Notes under the pieces: model-generated | Told to the model about the DNA's origin: nothing | Database searches by the model: none | What the model saw: only the letters and a program-made list of their open reading frames with translations | Part shown: in pieces, positions 40,172-49,282 of the stretch | How positions within the stretch are numbered: position 1 is the stretch's first letter | Layout: each line of letters starts with the position of its first letter | NCBI RefSeq assembly: GCF_001547895.1 | Contig: NZ_AP014627.1 | Location: 499,501-563,500, forward strand | Origin: Pseudomonas sp. Os17 | GTDB taxonomy: Bacteria > Pseudomonadota > Gammaproteobacteria > Pseudomonadales > Pseudomonadaceae | DNA length: 64,000 bases | Reading direction: 5' to 3' | Made by a program: the position numbers and the translations under genes

Positions 40172-41656
40172 ATGAGTGCAAGCAATCCCACCCTGATCAC
40201 CTTCGTGATCTACATCGCAGCAATGGTGCTGATCGGCTTCATGGCCTATCGCTCCACCAACAACCTTTCCGACTACATTCTGGGCGGCCGTAGCCTGGGC
40301 AGCGTGGTGACTGCGCTTTCCGCCGGTGCTTCCGACATGAGTGGCTGGTTGCTGATGGGCCTGCCGGGCGCCATCTACATGTCCGGTCTGTCGGAAAGCT
40401 GGATCGCCATCGGCCTGATCGTCGGTGCCTACCTGAACTGGCTGTTCGTGGCCGGTCGCCTGCGGGTACAGACCGAGCACAACGGCGATGCCCTGACCCT
40501 GCCGGACTACTTCTCCAGCCGTTTCGAAGACAAGAGCGGCCTGCTGCGGATCATCTCTGCGGTGGTGATCCTGGTGTTCTTCACCATCTATTGCGCCTCG
40601 GGCATCGTTGCCGGCGCCCGTCTGTTCGAAAGCACCTTCGGCATGCCTTACGAGACAGCCCTGTGGGCCGGCGCGGCCGCGACCATTGCCTACACCTTTG
40701 TCGGTGGTTTCCTGGCAGTGAGCTGGACAGATACCGTACAAGCCACCCTGATGATCTTCGCCCTGCTGCTGACCCCGATCATCGTGCTGCTGGCCACCGG
40801 TGGCGTCGACACCACCTTCCTGGCCATCGAGGCTCAGGACCCGACCAACTTCGACATGCTCAAGAACACCACCTTCATCGGCGTGATCTCGCTGATGGGC
40901 TGGGGCCTGGGCTACTTCGGTCAGCCGCACATCCTGGCGCGCTTCATGGCGGCGGACTCGGTGAAATCGATCGCCAACGCTCGTCGCATCTCCATGACCT
41001 GGATGATCCTGTGCCTGGGTGGCACCGTGGCCGTGGGCTTCTTCGGCATCGCCTACTTCTCGGCGCATCCGGACGTGGCCGGCCCTGTGAGCGAAAACCC
41101 TGAGCGGGTGTTCATCGAACTGGCCAAGCTGCTGTTCAACCCGTGGGTTGCCGGTGTGCTGCTGTCGGCCATCCTGGCGGCGGTAATGAGTACCCTGAGC
41201 TGCCAGTTGCTGGTGTGCTCCAGTGCCCTGACCGAAGACTTCTACAAGGCCTTCCTGCGCAAGCACGCCTCGCAGCTGGAACTGGTATGGGTCGGTCGCG
41301 CCATGGTGCTGGTGGTGGCGCTGATCGCCATCGCCATGGCGGCCAACCCGGAAAACCGCGTACTGGGCCTGGTGAGCTATGCCTGGGCCGGTTTCGGCGC
41401 CGCCTTCGGTCCTGTGGTGCTGATCTCGGTGATGTGGAAAGGCATGACCCGCGACGGCGCGCTGGCCGGGATCATCGTCGGTGCCGTCACCGTGATCCTG
41501 TGGAAGCACTTCGCTCTGCTGGGCCTGTACGAAATCATCCCGGGCTTCATCTTCGCCAGCCTGGCGATCCTGCTGGTGAGCAAGATGGGCGCGCCGACCG
41601 CTGGCATGGTTCAGCGTTTCGAAGCGGCCGAGAAGGATTTCAAGCTCAACCACTGA
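40172..41656 (+). CDS. putP: sodium/proline symporter PutP
   Basis: A 494-residue sodium:solute symporter with about thirteen transmembrane helices. Typical PutP blocks are SDYILGGRSLG, LSAGASDMSGWLLMGLPGA, FGQPHILARFMAA and LSAILAAVMSTLSCQLLV, including the Na+-site serines. It imports proline to feed PutA. ATG 40172 is preceded by AGGGCG; the upstream in-frame codons are not membrane-like. It is divergent from putA and ends at a strong terminator. Confidence 0.97.
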   Translation: MSASNPTLITFVIYIAAMVLIGFMAYRSTNNLSDYILGGRSLGSVVTALSAGASDMSGWLLMGLPGAIYMSGLSESWIAIGLIVGAYLNWLFVAGRLRVQTEHNGDALTLPDYFSSRFEDKSGLLRIISAVVILVFFTIYCASGIVAGARLFESTFGMPYETALWAGAAATIAYTFVGGFLAVSWTDTVQATLMIFALLLTPIIVLLATGGVDTTFLAIEAQDPTNFDMLKNTTFIGVISLMGWGLGYFGQPHILARFMAADSVKSIANARRISMTWMILCLGGTVAVGFFGIAYFSAHPDVAGPVSENPERVFIELAKLLFNPWVAGVLLSAILAAVMSTLSCQLLVCSSALTEDFYKAFLRKHASQLELVWVGRAMVLVVALIAIAMAANPENRVLGLVSYAWAGFGAAFGPVVLISVMWKGMTRDGALAGIIVGAVTVILWKHFALLGLYEIIPGFIFASLAILLVSKMGAPTAGMVQRFEAAEKDFKLNH

Positions 41657-41694
41657 GTACGAAGGCCAGGCCCTGATTCTCCAGGGCGCTGAAC

Positions 41695-41732
41695 AACGGC
41701 CCGCTGCGTTATCGCAGCGGGCCGTTTTTTTT
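41695..41732 (+). terminator. rho-independent terminator of putP
   Basis: The perfect inverted repeat AACGGCCCGCTGCG / CGCAGCGGGCCGTT with a TTAT loop is followed by a run of T. It lies 39 bp after the putP stop. Confidence 0.93.
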
Positions 41733-41739
41733 GCGGTTC

Positions 41740-42150
41740 GGCTAGCGGCTGCCGCAGGCTGCGAACCTGATGGGCGGCATTCCGGCGCAGCGGTGGCGGC
41801 GCTCTGAAGAACGCCAAGGCTCGTCTGGCAATCGCCAGGCAAGGCCTTGCCATGGCTCGGCAGCGGCTACAACCAATGCCGATCCGAGATTGGTGTAGCC
41901 GCTGCCGCAGGCTGCGAACGGCCCGAAGGGACGCGGCGCTCTCACGGCCGATGAGCTCCGACAGGGGATCGCCAGGCAAGGCCTTGCAGGCCTTTGCGCA
42001 GCCTCGCCATGGCTCGGCAGCGGCTACAACCAATGCCTATCCGAGATTGGTGTAGCCGCTGCCGCAGGCTGCGAACGGCCCGAAGGGACGTGGCGCTCTC
42101 AAGGCCGATGAGCTCCGACAGGGGATCGCCAGGCAAGGCCTTGCAGGCTC
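41740..42150. repeat. direct repeat array of about 157 bp (two near-full copies plus a partial)
   Basis: The sequence starting CAGCGGCTACAACCAATGCC at 41861 starts again at 42018, a period of 157 bp, with few differences. A partial, more diverged copy occupies about 41740-41860. Each unit contains a REP-like palindrome, AGCGGCTACAACCAATG with TTGGTGTAGCCGCT, and the block GATCGCCAGGCAAGGCCTTG. The array lies between the putP terminator and the DUF2165 gene and contains no gene. Confidence 0.88.
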
Positions 42151-42163
42151 GGCGGCGGCAGGG

Positions 42164-42658
42164 TTAGTGCAGTTCTGCGTCCGGCTGGTTGAGGAAGATC
42201 AACACGCCAAGGATCGCCATGTAGAACTTGAAGGCGGCGTCCTGGCCGTTCCAGACCTTGGATTGCCACATCATGAACCACTCGCCGCCCACCACCATGA
42301 AGCCGAAGAACCAGACGCAGAAGCCCAGGCAGAAGCCGGCAATGGCCCAGCCCTTGGAGCGGTTGAAGTAGCTGGCCACGCCGTGCCGTGCCAGCCACAG
42401 GCGCAGCGCGCCGACGACCAGCAGCACACCGGTCAGGGCTTCGCCGCCGATGATCAGCCAGTAACCGAGGTTCCACAGCAGCGGCAGGGTCACGGCGCGG
42501 TCGGTGGCGGTGTTGTCGGGGAACACGCTGTCCATGCTCAGTACATGCTGGACAAAGGCAAAGTTGGAGCCGTAGTCGCTGATGTTGTTGTAGGCCACCA
42601 GCAGCGCGAAGGCCGCGACAGCCAGGGTCATGGTGATCTTTACGTAACGCACAATCAT
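42164..42658 (-). CDS. DUF2165 family membrane protein
   Basis: A 164-residue integral membrane protein with four predicted helices: an N-terminal one at residues 5-25, one around LGYWLIIGGEALTGVLLVVG, one around IAGFCLGFCVWFFGFMVV, and a C-terminal one around FYMAILGVLIFLNQP. A conserved GGEWF/MMWQS segment lies in the last loop. Length and pattern fit DUF2165, a family without assigned function. ATG 42658 follows AAGGA at good distance. The next gene upstream on this strand is the broken metY. Confidence 0.82.
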   Translation of the reverse strand: MIVRYVKITMTLAVAAFALLVAYNNISDYGSNFAFVQHVLSMDSVFPDNTATDRAVTLPLLWNLGYWLIIGGEALTGVLLVVGALRLWLARHGVASYFNRSKGWAIAGFCLGFCVWFFGFMVVGGEWFMMWQSKVWNGQDAAFKFYMAILGVLIFLNQPDAELH

Positions 42659-42751
42659 GGTTGAGTCCTTTGCGGGTAAGAGAGGTTCCTGGGGGCTGTC
42701 GGTGGGGAGGGCGCGCCGGTGCCGACGCGGGTTGCTCAATGCTTGGGACAC

Positions 42752-42779
42752 GGGCCCGCCACCCTCGGGCGGCGGGCCT
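42752..42779 (-). terminator. GC-rich hairpin downstream of metY
   Basis: GGCCCGCC and GGCGGGCC pair around ACCCTCGGGC just after the metY stop on the minus strand. No T-run is present; it may be a weak terminator. Confidence 0.45.
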
Positions 42780-42786
42780 TGCGGGG

Positions 42787-44059
42787 TCAGGCCTGGCGCA
42801 GCGCCTGATCGAGGTCCTCGAGCAGGTCTTCGATGGCTTCGATGCCCACCGAGAGACGGATCATCTCCGGTTTGACCCCGGCCTTGGCCTGCTCTTCTTC
42901 GTTCATCTGCCGGTGGGTGGTGGAGGCCGGGTGGCAGGCCAGGGACTTGGCGTCGCCGATGTTCACCAGGCGCTTGAAGATCTGCAGGGCGTCGTAGAAG
43001 CGCACGCCCGCGGCGTAGCCGCCCTTGAGACCGAAGGACAGGATCGCCGACGGCTTGCCCTGCATGTACTTGCGCGCCAGTTCATGGTGCGGGTGATCGG
43101 GCAGGCCGGCGTAGCTGACCCAGGCCACCAGCGGGTGATCCTTGAGGAACTGCGCGACCTTGATGGCGTTGTCGGTGTGGCGCTCCATGCGCAGGGCCAG
43201 GGTTTCCAGGCCTTGCAGCAGGAGGAAGGCGTTCATCGGCGCCAGCGCCGCGCCGGTGTTGCGCAGCGGCACGGTGCGGGCCCGGGCGATAAAGGCCGCC
43301 GGGCCGAAATTTTTCGGTGTAGACCACACCGTGGTAGGCCGGCTCCGGGGTATTGAGGCTGGCGAATTTCTGCGGATGCTCGGCCCAGGGGAAGTTGCCG
43401 CTGTCGACGATCACCCCGCCCAGGGAGTTGCCATGGCCGCCGACGTACTTGGTCACCGAGTGCACCACGATGTCGGCGCCGAACTGGATCGGCTTGCACA
43501 GGATCGGCGTGGCCACGGTGTTGTCCACCATCAGCGGCACGTTGCGGGCGTGGGCGGCCTGGGCCAGTCCCTCGATGTCGACGATGTTGCCCGCCGGGTT
43601 GCCGATGCTCTCGCAGTACACCAGCTTGGTCTTGTCGTCGATCAGCTCGGCGATGGCCTCTGGCGAATCGTCCCGGGCGAAACGCACTTCGACGCCGAAG
43701 CTGGGCAGCAGGTGGGCGAACAGGGTGTAGGTGCCGCCATACAGCTGCGGGGTGGAAACAACGTTGTCGCCGGCCTGGGTCAGGGTCTGGATCGCGTAGT
43801 GGATCGCGGCGCTGCCGGCGGCCACCGCCAGCCCGGCGATCCCGCCTTCCAGAGCGGCCATGCGCTGCTCCAGCACATCGTTGGTGGGGTTCATGATGCG
43901 GGTATAGATGTTGCCGGGCACATCCAGGTTGAACAGGTCGGCACCGTGCTGGGCGTTGTCGAACTCGAAGGCGACGTTCTGGTAGATGGGCACGGCCACG
44001 GCCTTGGTGGTCGGGTCCGACTTGAATCCATGGTGCAGCGCAATCGTTGCGTCTTTCAT
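42787..44059 (-). pseudogene. metY: O-acetylhomoserine (thiol)-lyase MetY, interrupted by a one-base frameshift
   Basis: The two halves of a PLP-dependent Cys/Met-metabolism enzyme lie in different frames. The first half starts at ATG 44059 (MKDATIALHHGFKSDP) and runs through the PLP-lysine region HSVTKYVGGHGNSLGG to VVYTEKF. The second half continues with FGPAAFIARARTVPLRNTGAAL to the C-terminus at 42787. Joining them needs removal of one base at about 43306-43308, where the plus strand reads CCGAAATTTTTCGG and CCGAATTTTTCGG would restore the frame. Restored length is about 423 residues, normal for MetY. Everything else looks intact, so this is either a very recent mutation or a sequencing error. 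Confidence 0.85.
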
Positions 44060-44170
44060 AAATCCTCGACTCAGTAGCAATCCGTTTATGAGCACAGCCA
44101 GGCAGGTCGTGTGCCCGCGCAGCAGTCAGTGGTCCCGTGTGTCTGAGTCGCCAGCAACCGCTTGATGTGC

Positions 44171-44191
44171 CCGCCGCTCGGTGGCGGGCGG
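44171..44191 (-). terminator. hairpin between the FGGY kinase and metY genes
   Basis: CCCGCC and GGCGGG pair around a short GCTCGGT loop in the 222-bp gap, downstream of the kinase stop on the minus strand. No T-run is seen. Confidence 0.4.
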
Positions 44192-44281
44192 GCGCGTCAG
44201 TGTCCAATAGGCGTGGCGGATCGGCAAGGGGAGCGCAGGCGTTCCGCGAGAGTGGCGGCCATCCTTGGCCACTGGAGCGTT

Positions 44282-45706
44282 TCAGCGTGGCTGTGACCAG
44301 CCTTGGGAGCGCTTGACCGCGGCGCTGAAGGTGCGGCGCCAGGCGTCTGCCGTGGCCCGGTCGATGCGCGGGTGGTAGTCGGTGCGGGTGTTGTCCAGCT
44401 CGGGCAGCTCCAGGCCCAGGCCGCGGGCAGCCAGGGCGGCGCAGCCCAGGGCGGTGAGTTCGTCGAAGCGCTGGGTGACGATGGTGCGCTGCAGGATGTC
44501 GGCGAGAAACTGGGCGAAGTACGGGCTGCGGGCCAGCCCGCCGTCGATCGATAGCTGGTCGGTGACGCTGAGGTGATCGTCCATCGCGGTGATGACTTCG
44601 GCGCTGCGCAGGGCCACGCCTTCCAGTACCGCCTGGCACAGGTCCTGGCGGCTGGTGGCGGCGTTCATGCCGATCCACACCGCCCCGGCACTGCGGTCCC
44701 AGTGCGGGCAGGCGAGCCCGGACAAGGCCGGGACGAAGGCCAGCTCACGGGAGATCGCCGGAGGCTGGTCAAAGGCAGCCAGCTCCGAAAAATCACTGAA
44801 CAGCCCCAGCCGCCCGGCCCACTCCACCGCGGCGCTGGCGTCATAGACGCCACCGTCCATGGCATACACCGGTTGGCCGTCGGCCTGCCAGGCGACGGTG
44901 GCCAGCAGGCCTTTTTCCGGGGCGCGGATGATCTGCTCGCCCGTGACCGTCAGGGCAAAGGCGCCGGTGCCGAAGGTGATCTTGGCATCCCCCGGTTTGC
45001 GGCAGCCGTGGCCGTAGAGCGAGGCTTGCTGGTCAACCACCGAAGCGCTGATGGGGGTCTGGCCGATGCGCCCGAAGTCGCCGACCGTGGCGCGGATTTG
45101 CGGCAGGGCCTGCAAGGGCACGCCAAACAGTGCGCAGAGTTCCGGGTCCCACTGGCCGCTGGCGAGGTTCATCAGCGAGGTGCGCGAGGCGGTGGTGATG
45201 TCGGTGGCATAGACCCCGGCCAGGCGGTCGAGGAAGTAGGCATCGGTGGTGCCCAGGCGCAGGCGGCCGGCGCTCAGGGCTGCTTGCGCCTCTGGCAGGT
45301 TTTCCACGATCCAGGCCAGCTTGCTGGCGGAAAAATAGGCGTCCAGGGGCAGCCCGGCGCGTTCCAGGGTCAGGGCTTCGGCGCCATTGGCCCGCAGTTC
45401 TTCGATGCGTGCGGCGCTGCGGTTGTCCTGCCAGACGATCACCGGGGACAGCGGTGCGCCACTGATGGCGTCCCAGGCCAGGCAGCTTTCACCCTGGTTG
45501 GCCAGGCCGATGGCGTCGACCCGGCCGGTGGCTTCCAGGCAGCGTTGCAGGTTGGCCAGCAGTTCCAGCGGGTCGTGCTCGACCCAGCCCGGACGCGGGT
45601 GGTGCTGCTGGTGGCGCAGCGCCAGTTGGATGTCGGCACGGCCTTGCATGTCCACGACCAGTACGCGGGTGCTGGTGGTGCCCTGGTCAAGTGCGGCTAT
45701 TCGCAT
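44282..45706 (-). CDS. FGGY-family carbohydrate/polyol kinase
   Basis: A 474-residue sugar kinase of the glycerol kinase/xylulokinase superfamily. The first phosphate motif is LDQGTTSTR (residues 6-14), the substrate region has VIVWQDNRSA, and the adenosine/phosphate-2 region has ITFGTGAFAL and the late IDGGLARSPYFAQFLADIL. True glycerol kinases typically have WQCRRT where this protein has WQDNRS, so the substrate may be a different polyol. It lies 27 bp downstream of an FAD oxidoreductase gene and ends a three-gene unit with two flavoproteins. Inferred role: phosphorylating the compound taken up by the neighbouring EutH-type permease. Confidence 0.87.
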   Translation of the reverse strand: MRIAALDQGTTSTRVLVVDMQGRADIQLALRHQQHHPRPGWVEHDPLELLANLQRCLEATGRVDAIGLANQGESCLAWDAISGAPLSPVIVWQDNRSAARIEELRANGAEALTLERAGLPLDAYFSASKLAWIVENLPEAQAALSAGRLRLGTTDAYFLDRLAGVYATDITTASRTSLMNLASGQWDPELCALFGVPLQALPQIRATVGDFGRIGQTPISASVVDQQASLYGHGCRKPGDAKITFGTGAFALTVTGEQIIRAPEKGLLATVAWQADGQPVYAMDGGVYDASAAVEWAGRLGLFSDFSELAAFDQPPAISRELAFVPALSGLACPHWDRSAGAVWIGMNAATSRQDLCQAVLEGVALRSAEVITAMDDHLSVTDQLSIDGGLARSPYFAQFLADILQRTIVTQRFDELTALGCAALAARGLGLELPELDNTRTDYHPRIDRATADAWRRTFSAAVKRSQGWSQPR

Positions 45707-45733
45707 GGTCTTTTCTCTTGTTGTGGGACGGGC

Positions 45734-46966
45734 CTAGTCGATGCAGATGTCCAGTTGGTCGAGGTGTTCCGGCAGTTGCAGTTCCTTGAGGGGAATCAGC
45801 AGGCGCCGTTCCGGCAGTGCCGAGACCGGGCGGCTCCAGAGGTCCAGGCCCTGGGCGCGGACCCGCAAGGTGCCACTGACCGCCCGGCTGACCCGCAGTT
45901 GGATGTGCCGCAGGCCCGCAAGCTCGCCGCGCACCAGCCTGCTCGGTACGCCGAGCTTGATCGGCTCTGCGTATTTCAGGGTCAGCGCGTCATGCGGGGC
46001 GGGTAGTTGGCCGCACAGGGCCAGGGCCATCAGGCTGCCGATGCGCCGCCCTTCACGGTACGACCAGCCGGCGGTCTCGATCGGCCGCAGCAGGTTGCCG
46101 GCGGCGAAGTAGGCCGGGTCCGAGCAGCGCCCGTACTGGTCGATCTTCGGCCCGCCGCTACCGCTGTCCAGTTGCAGGTGGCTCTGGCGCACCAGGCTCG
46201 ATTCCGGGGTGAACTGGCCCGTGAGCAGCACGCCGTCGCAGGCAATCTCGCGCAGCTGACCGTCGGCCAGGCGCACCTGGGCCGATTCCACCCGGCCGGT
46301 GCCATTGATTGCCAGCAGTTGCGCGCCGAAATGCATGGGGATGCCCAGCAAGCGTGGAAACAGCGACAGCGGCCAGCGTGCGGTTGCCCGGGTGTTGGCT
46401 TCGAGCACCGCCACCGGGCGGATTCCGGCGCGCCGGCAACTGAGCACGGCGGACAGGCTGACCAGCTCGGTGCCGACGATCAGCGGCCGCTCAAAGGGCT
46501 TGAGGTGCTGCATATAAAGGAAGTTCTGCAACGCTCCGGTGTTGATCACGCCCACCGGGCGGTCGCCGGACAGCAGGCGTGCCGAGCGTGGGGTTTCCCG
46601 GGCGCCGGTGGCGATCAGGACCTTTTGTGCCTGGATCTGCCGCGGCCCGTCGGGGCTGGCCAGGCGCAACAGGCCGCCGGGTTCCAGGCTGACCACGGTG
46701 TGGCGCAGCAGCACGACCACGCCGGCCTGCAACGCGGCCTCGACATTGCGCCGAGCGTAGGCCGGGCCACTGAGAACACGCTGGTATTCACCCATGCCGA
46801 AGGGCGGGTGAGCGCAGTGCCGGGGAATGCCGCCGGCCTCGCTTTCACGCTCGATGACAATCACCGGGCCGATGCCCTGGCGCCGCAGTTCAATGGCTGC
46901 CGCGAGGCCCGCCGGGCCGCTGCCGATAATGGCCGCTTCGGCCTGAAGAAGTTCAGTGCTGTTCAT
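45734..46966 (-). CDS. FAD/NAD-dependent oxidoreductase, partner of the GlpA-like dehydrogenase
   Basis: A 410-residue flavoprotein with two dinucleotide-binding folds. The FAD loop is IIGSGPAGLAAAIELRRQG (residues 13-31), followed by GGIPRHCAHPPFGMG, a segment also found in the accessory flavoproteins that accompany glycerol-3-phosphate dehydrogenases and in HcnB/opine-oxidase-like subunits. The second site reads IVGTELVSLSAVLSCRRAG, and the flavin segment is YFAAGNLLRPIETAGWS. ATG 46966 is preferred; it overlaps the dehydrogenase gene by 14 nt, which implies a two-subunit enzyme. Substrate unknown. Confidence 0.85.
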   Translation of the reverse strand: MNSTELLQAEAAIIGSGPAGLAAAIELRRQGIGPVIVIERESEAGGIPRHCAHPPFGMGEYQRVLSGPAYARRNVEAALQAGVVVLLRHTVVSLEPGGLLRLASPDGPRQIQAQKVLIATGARETPRSARLLSGDRPVGVINTGALQNFLYMQHLKPFERPLIVGTELVSLSAVLSCRRAGIRPVAVLEANTRATARWPLSLFPRLLGIPMHFGAQLLAINGTGRVESAQVRLADGQLREIACDGVLLTGQFTPESSLVRQSHLQLDSGSGGPKIDQYGRCSDPAYFAAGNLLRPIETAGWSYREGRRIGSLMALALCGQLPAPHDALTLKYAEPIKLGVPSRLVRGELAGLRHIQLRVSRAVSGTLRVRAQGLDLWSRPVSALPERRLLIPLKELQLPEHLDQLDICID

Positions 46967-48359
46967 GGCAACGACCTGTGGCAAGTGGGACGGCCAGCTG
47001 GCTGGCACTGAGTTCGGCGACCTGGGCCGAGCAATAGAAACCCTGGCAGCGTCCCATGCAGGCGCGGGTGCGACGTTTGAGCCCGCCCAGATCGCCAGGG
47101 GGCAGGGGGCTGTGCAAGGCGCTCTCGATTTCGCGACGGGTCACCAGTTCGCAATGGCAGACGATTTCGCCATAGCCGGGGCGTTGCCAGTCACGGGGCA
47201 AGTGCTCCGCGAGGTTGGGCATCTGCGGCCAGACCGGCTCCCGCACCGGATGGTGCTGGCGGCGCTGGCTGTACAGGCCATAGACGTGCCGGGCAATGCC
47301 CAGGGCGGCGGTGAGCCCGGTGGAGCGGATGCCGCCGACGGTGATCCAGTGCCGGGAGTGGTCGGCCTGGATCCGGTATTCCTTCTTTTCGCTGGCGGGG
47401 CGCAGCCCGGCGTAGGTGGCGGTGACCGGCATCCCCGCGAGGGCGGGAATCCGCTCCACGGCGGCGTCGATCAGGCTTTGCAGGGTCGGGCCGTCGAGCC
47501 CGGCATGCACCCGGTCTTCCTGTTCTTCGGCGGTGGGCCCCACCAGCAGGTTGCCGTAGACGGTGCGGGTCAGAACGATGCCCTTGGTGCGTTCGTTGGG
47601 CACCGGCAGGACGATGCGCTCCAGCAGTTTGGTCGCGGCCTTGTCGAAGACCACGAACTGGCCCTTGCGCGGCATGATGCGAAATTCGCTGTGGCCCAGC
47701 AGGTTGTGCTCCAGGGTGTCGCCGAACAGCCCGGCGCAGTTGATCACCTGGGCGCTGCGCAAGGTGCCCTGGTTGGTATGCAGGGTCCAGGCGTCACCGT
47801 CGAACTGGCCTTGCTGCACCTCGCACTGCAACTGCACCCGGGCACCGTGGGCCATGGCCTGTTGCAGGTAGCCCAGGGGCGCGGACCAGGGGTCGATCAG
47901 GTGTTCGTCGGGCACCAGCACTGCGCCCACGGCGTGATTGGCCAGATGCGGTTCAAGGGCGAGGATCTCGCTGCGTTCCAACAGGCGCGCATTGTCGACC
48001 CCATTGGCCTGGGCCTGGGCGAGGATCCCCGGCAGCTTGGCCTGGTCCTCGGCGTTCCAGGCCACCACCAGTGCCCCGCACTTGAGCAGCGGCAGGTTCA
48101 TCGTCGAGTGAATTTCCAGGTATTCCTGGTAGCCGGCCTGCATGCACTGCAATTCCAGGCTGTCACTGGGGGCATCGAAGCCGGTGTGCAGGATGGCGCT
48201 GTTGGCCTTGCTGGCGCCGGAAAGAATGTCGCTGCCCTTTTCCAGCAGCACCACCCGTGCGCCTTCCAGGGCAAAGCGCCGGGCCATGGCGCAACCGACG
48301 ACCCCGCCACCGACGACGGCCACATCGAAAGTCACATTGTTCGGATAAAGTTCGGTCAT
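46953..48359 (-). CDS. GlpA-like FAD-dependent dehydrogenase with a C-terminal [2Fe-2S] domain
   Basis: A 468-residue protein. Residues 10-370 form a DAO-type flavin domain with VAVVGGGVVGCAMARRFALEG and the conserved SGASKANSAILHTGFDA. The end carries a BFD-like iron-sulphur domain with Cys pairs CHC and CMGRCQGFYC. This layout is that of GlpA-type sn-glycerol-3-phosphate dehydrogenases that work with a second flavoprotein. The nearby kinase supports a phosphorylated polyol as substrate. ATG 48359 is the last good start before the flavin motif. It is the first gene of the unit and lies 158 bp after the regulator stop. Confidence 0.88.
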   Translation of the reverse strand: MTELYPNNVTFDVAVVGGGVVGCAMARRFALEGARVVLLEKGSDILSGASKANSAILHTGFDAPSDSLELQCMQAGYQEYLEIHSTMNLPLLKCGALVVAWNAEDQAKLPGILAQAQANGVDNARLLERSEILALEPHLANHAVGAVLVPDEHLIDPWSAPLGYLQQAMAHGARVQLQCEVQQGQFDGDAWTLHTNQGTLRSAQVINCAGLFGDTLEHNLLGHSEFRIMPRKGQFVVFDKAATKLLERIVLPVPNERTKGIVLTRTVYGNLLVGPTAEEQEDRVHAGLDGPTLQSLIDAAVERIPALAGMPVTATYAGLRPASEKKEYRIQADHSRHWITVGGIRSTGLTAALGIARHVYGLYSQRRQHHPVREPVWPQMPNLAEHLPRDWQRPGYGEIVCHCELVTRREIESALHSPLPPGDLGGLKRRTRACMGRCQGFYCSAQVAELSASQLAVPLATGRCHEQH

Positions 48360-48445
48360 ATAAATGCCTGTTTCCTGCGGTAACACCCAAGGATCTGTGC
48401 AGGAATCAAAGCATAATGCGCGCCATATTTGTTGTTTTTATTTTC

Positions 48446-48466
48446 TATTCGGTCATTTATCGGTCG
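48446..48466. promoter_or_regulatory. tandem TCGGTCA-type sites upstream of the dehydrogenase gene
   Basis: TCGGTCA at 48449-48455 and TCGGTCG at 48460-48466 form a direct repeat spaced 11 bp, about one helical turn, in an AT-rich stretch (TATTCGGTCATTTATCGGTC). The same heptamer appears in the divergent region around the permease promoter, so it may be the operator of the DeoR-type regulator. Confidence 0.5.
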
Positions 48467-48517
48467 ATATACTGTGGTTTTTGCTGTGGAAAACTATTTC
48501 CTGCAATAGCCCGGGGC

Positions 48518-49282
48518 TCAGGGCTGTGCCACGACATGCACGTCCACGCCGGCCTTCTCCAGTGCGGCCAGCAGCTCGGCACCGGGCTGGCGATCGATCA
48601 CCAGGCGGTCGATGCGCTCCAGCGGGAATACCTTGAACAGGCCACGGCGTTCCAGCTTCGATGAGTCGGCGATGACCGTCAGTTGGCGGGCCTGGGCAAT
48701 CATCGCGCGGGCCACTTCGGCTTCTTCGATGGAGAAATCCATGGCGCCGTCTTCATTCAGTGCACCGATGGTGATCACGGCATGCTCGGCGTTGAAGCGG
48801 GTGATCTGCTCCAGGGCCAGGGTGCCGACGTTCTGGGTCGAGTCGGGGCGATATTCGCCACCGATCATGAACACCCGGTTGCCCGATTCGCCAATGCAGC
48901 CGGCGATCGGCAGGGAGTTGGTGATGACCGTCAGGCGCGTGTGCTGCGCCAGTTCGCGAGCGAAGAACAGGGTGGTGGTGCCGGTATCGATGAAGATGCT
49001 GTCACCGGCGCAGAACAGGCCGGCGGCGTAGCGGGCGAGGGCGCGTTTCTCTACCGCATGTTCGTTCATGCGGGTCTGGAAGGTGTTTTCGTGCTCGCCG
49101 GTCGGTGGTAGCGCCGCACCGCCGTGGAACTTGGTGACCAGGCCGCTTTCCGCCAGTTCGCTGAGGTCGCGGCGGATGGTTTCCTGGGAGGTGGCGGTGA
49201 TGCGCGCCAGCTCTTCCACGGAGATCCGCTCGCGCTGGCGCAGGAGTTCGAGAATGTGCTGTCGTCGTTCGTTGGGGCGCAT
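48518..49282 (-). CDS. DeoR/GlpR-family transcriptional regulator
   Basis: A 254-residue DeoR-family repressor. An N-terminal winged helix-turn-helix occupies about residues 4-57 (RISVEELARITATSQETIRRDL), and the C-terminal sugar-phosphate-binding domain has DTGTTTLFFARELA and ITIGALNEDGAMDF. ATG 49282 gives the normal DeoR N-terminus. It lies between the dehydrogenase-kinase unit and the divergent permease and most likely represses both in response to a phosphorylated intermediate, as GlpR does with glycerol-3-phosphate. Confidence 0.93.
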   Translation of the reverse strand: MRPNERRQHILELLRQRERISVEELARITATSQETIRRDLSELAESGLVTKFHGGAALPPTGEHENTFQTRMNEHAVEKRALARYAAGLFCAGDSIFIDTGTTTLFFARELAQHTRLTVITNSLPIAGCIGESGNRVFMIGGEYRPDSTQNVGTLALEQITRFNAEHAVITIGALNEDGAMDFSIEEAEVARAMIAQARQLTVIADSSKLERRGLFKVFPLERIDRLVIDRQPGAELLAALEKAGVDVHVVAQP

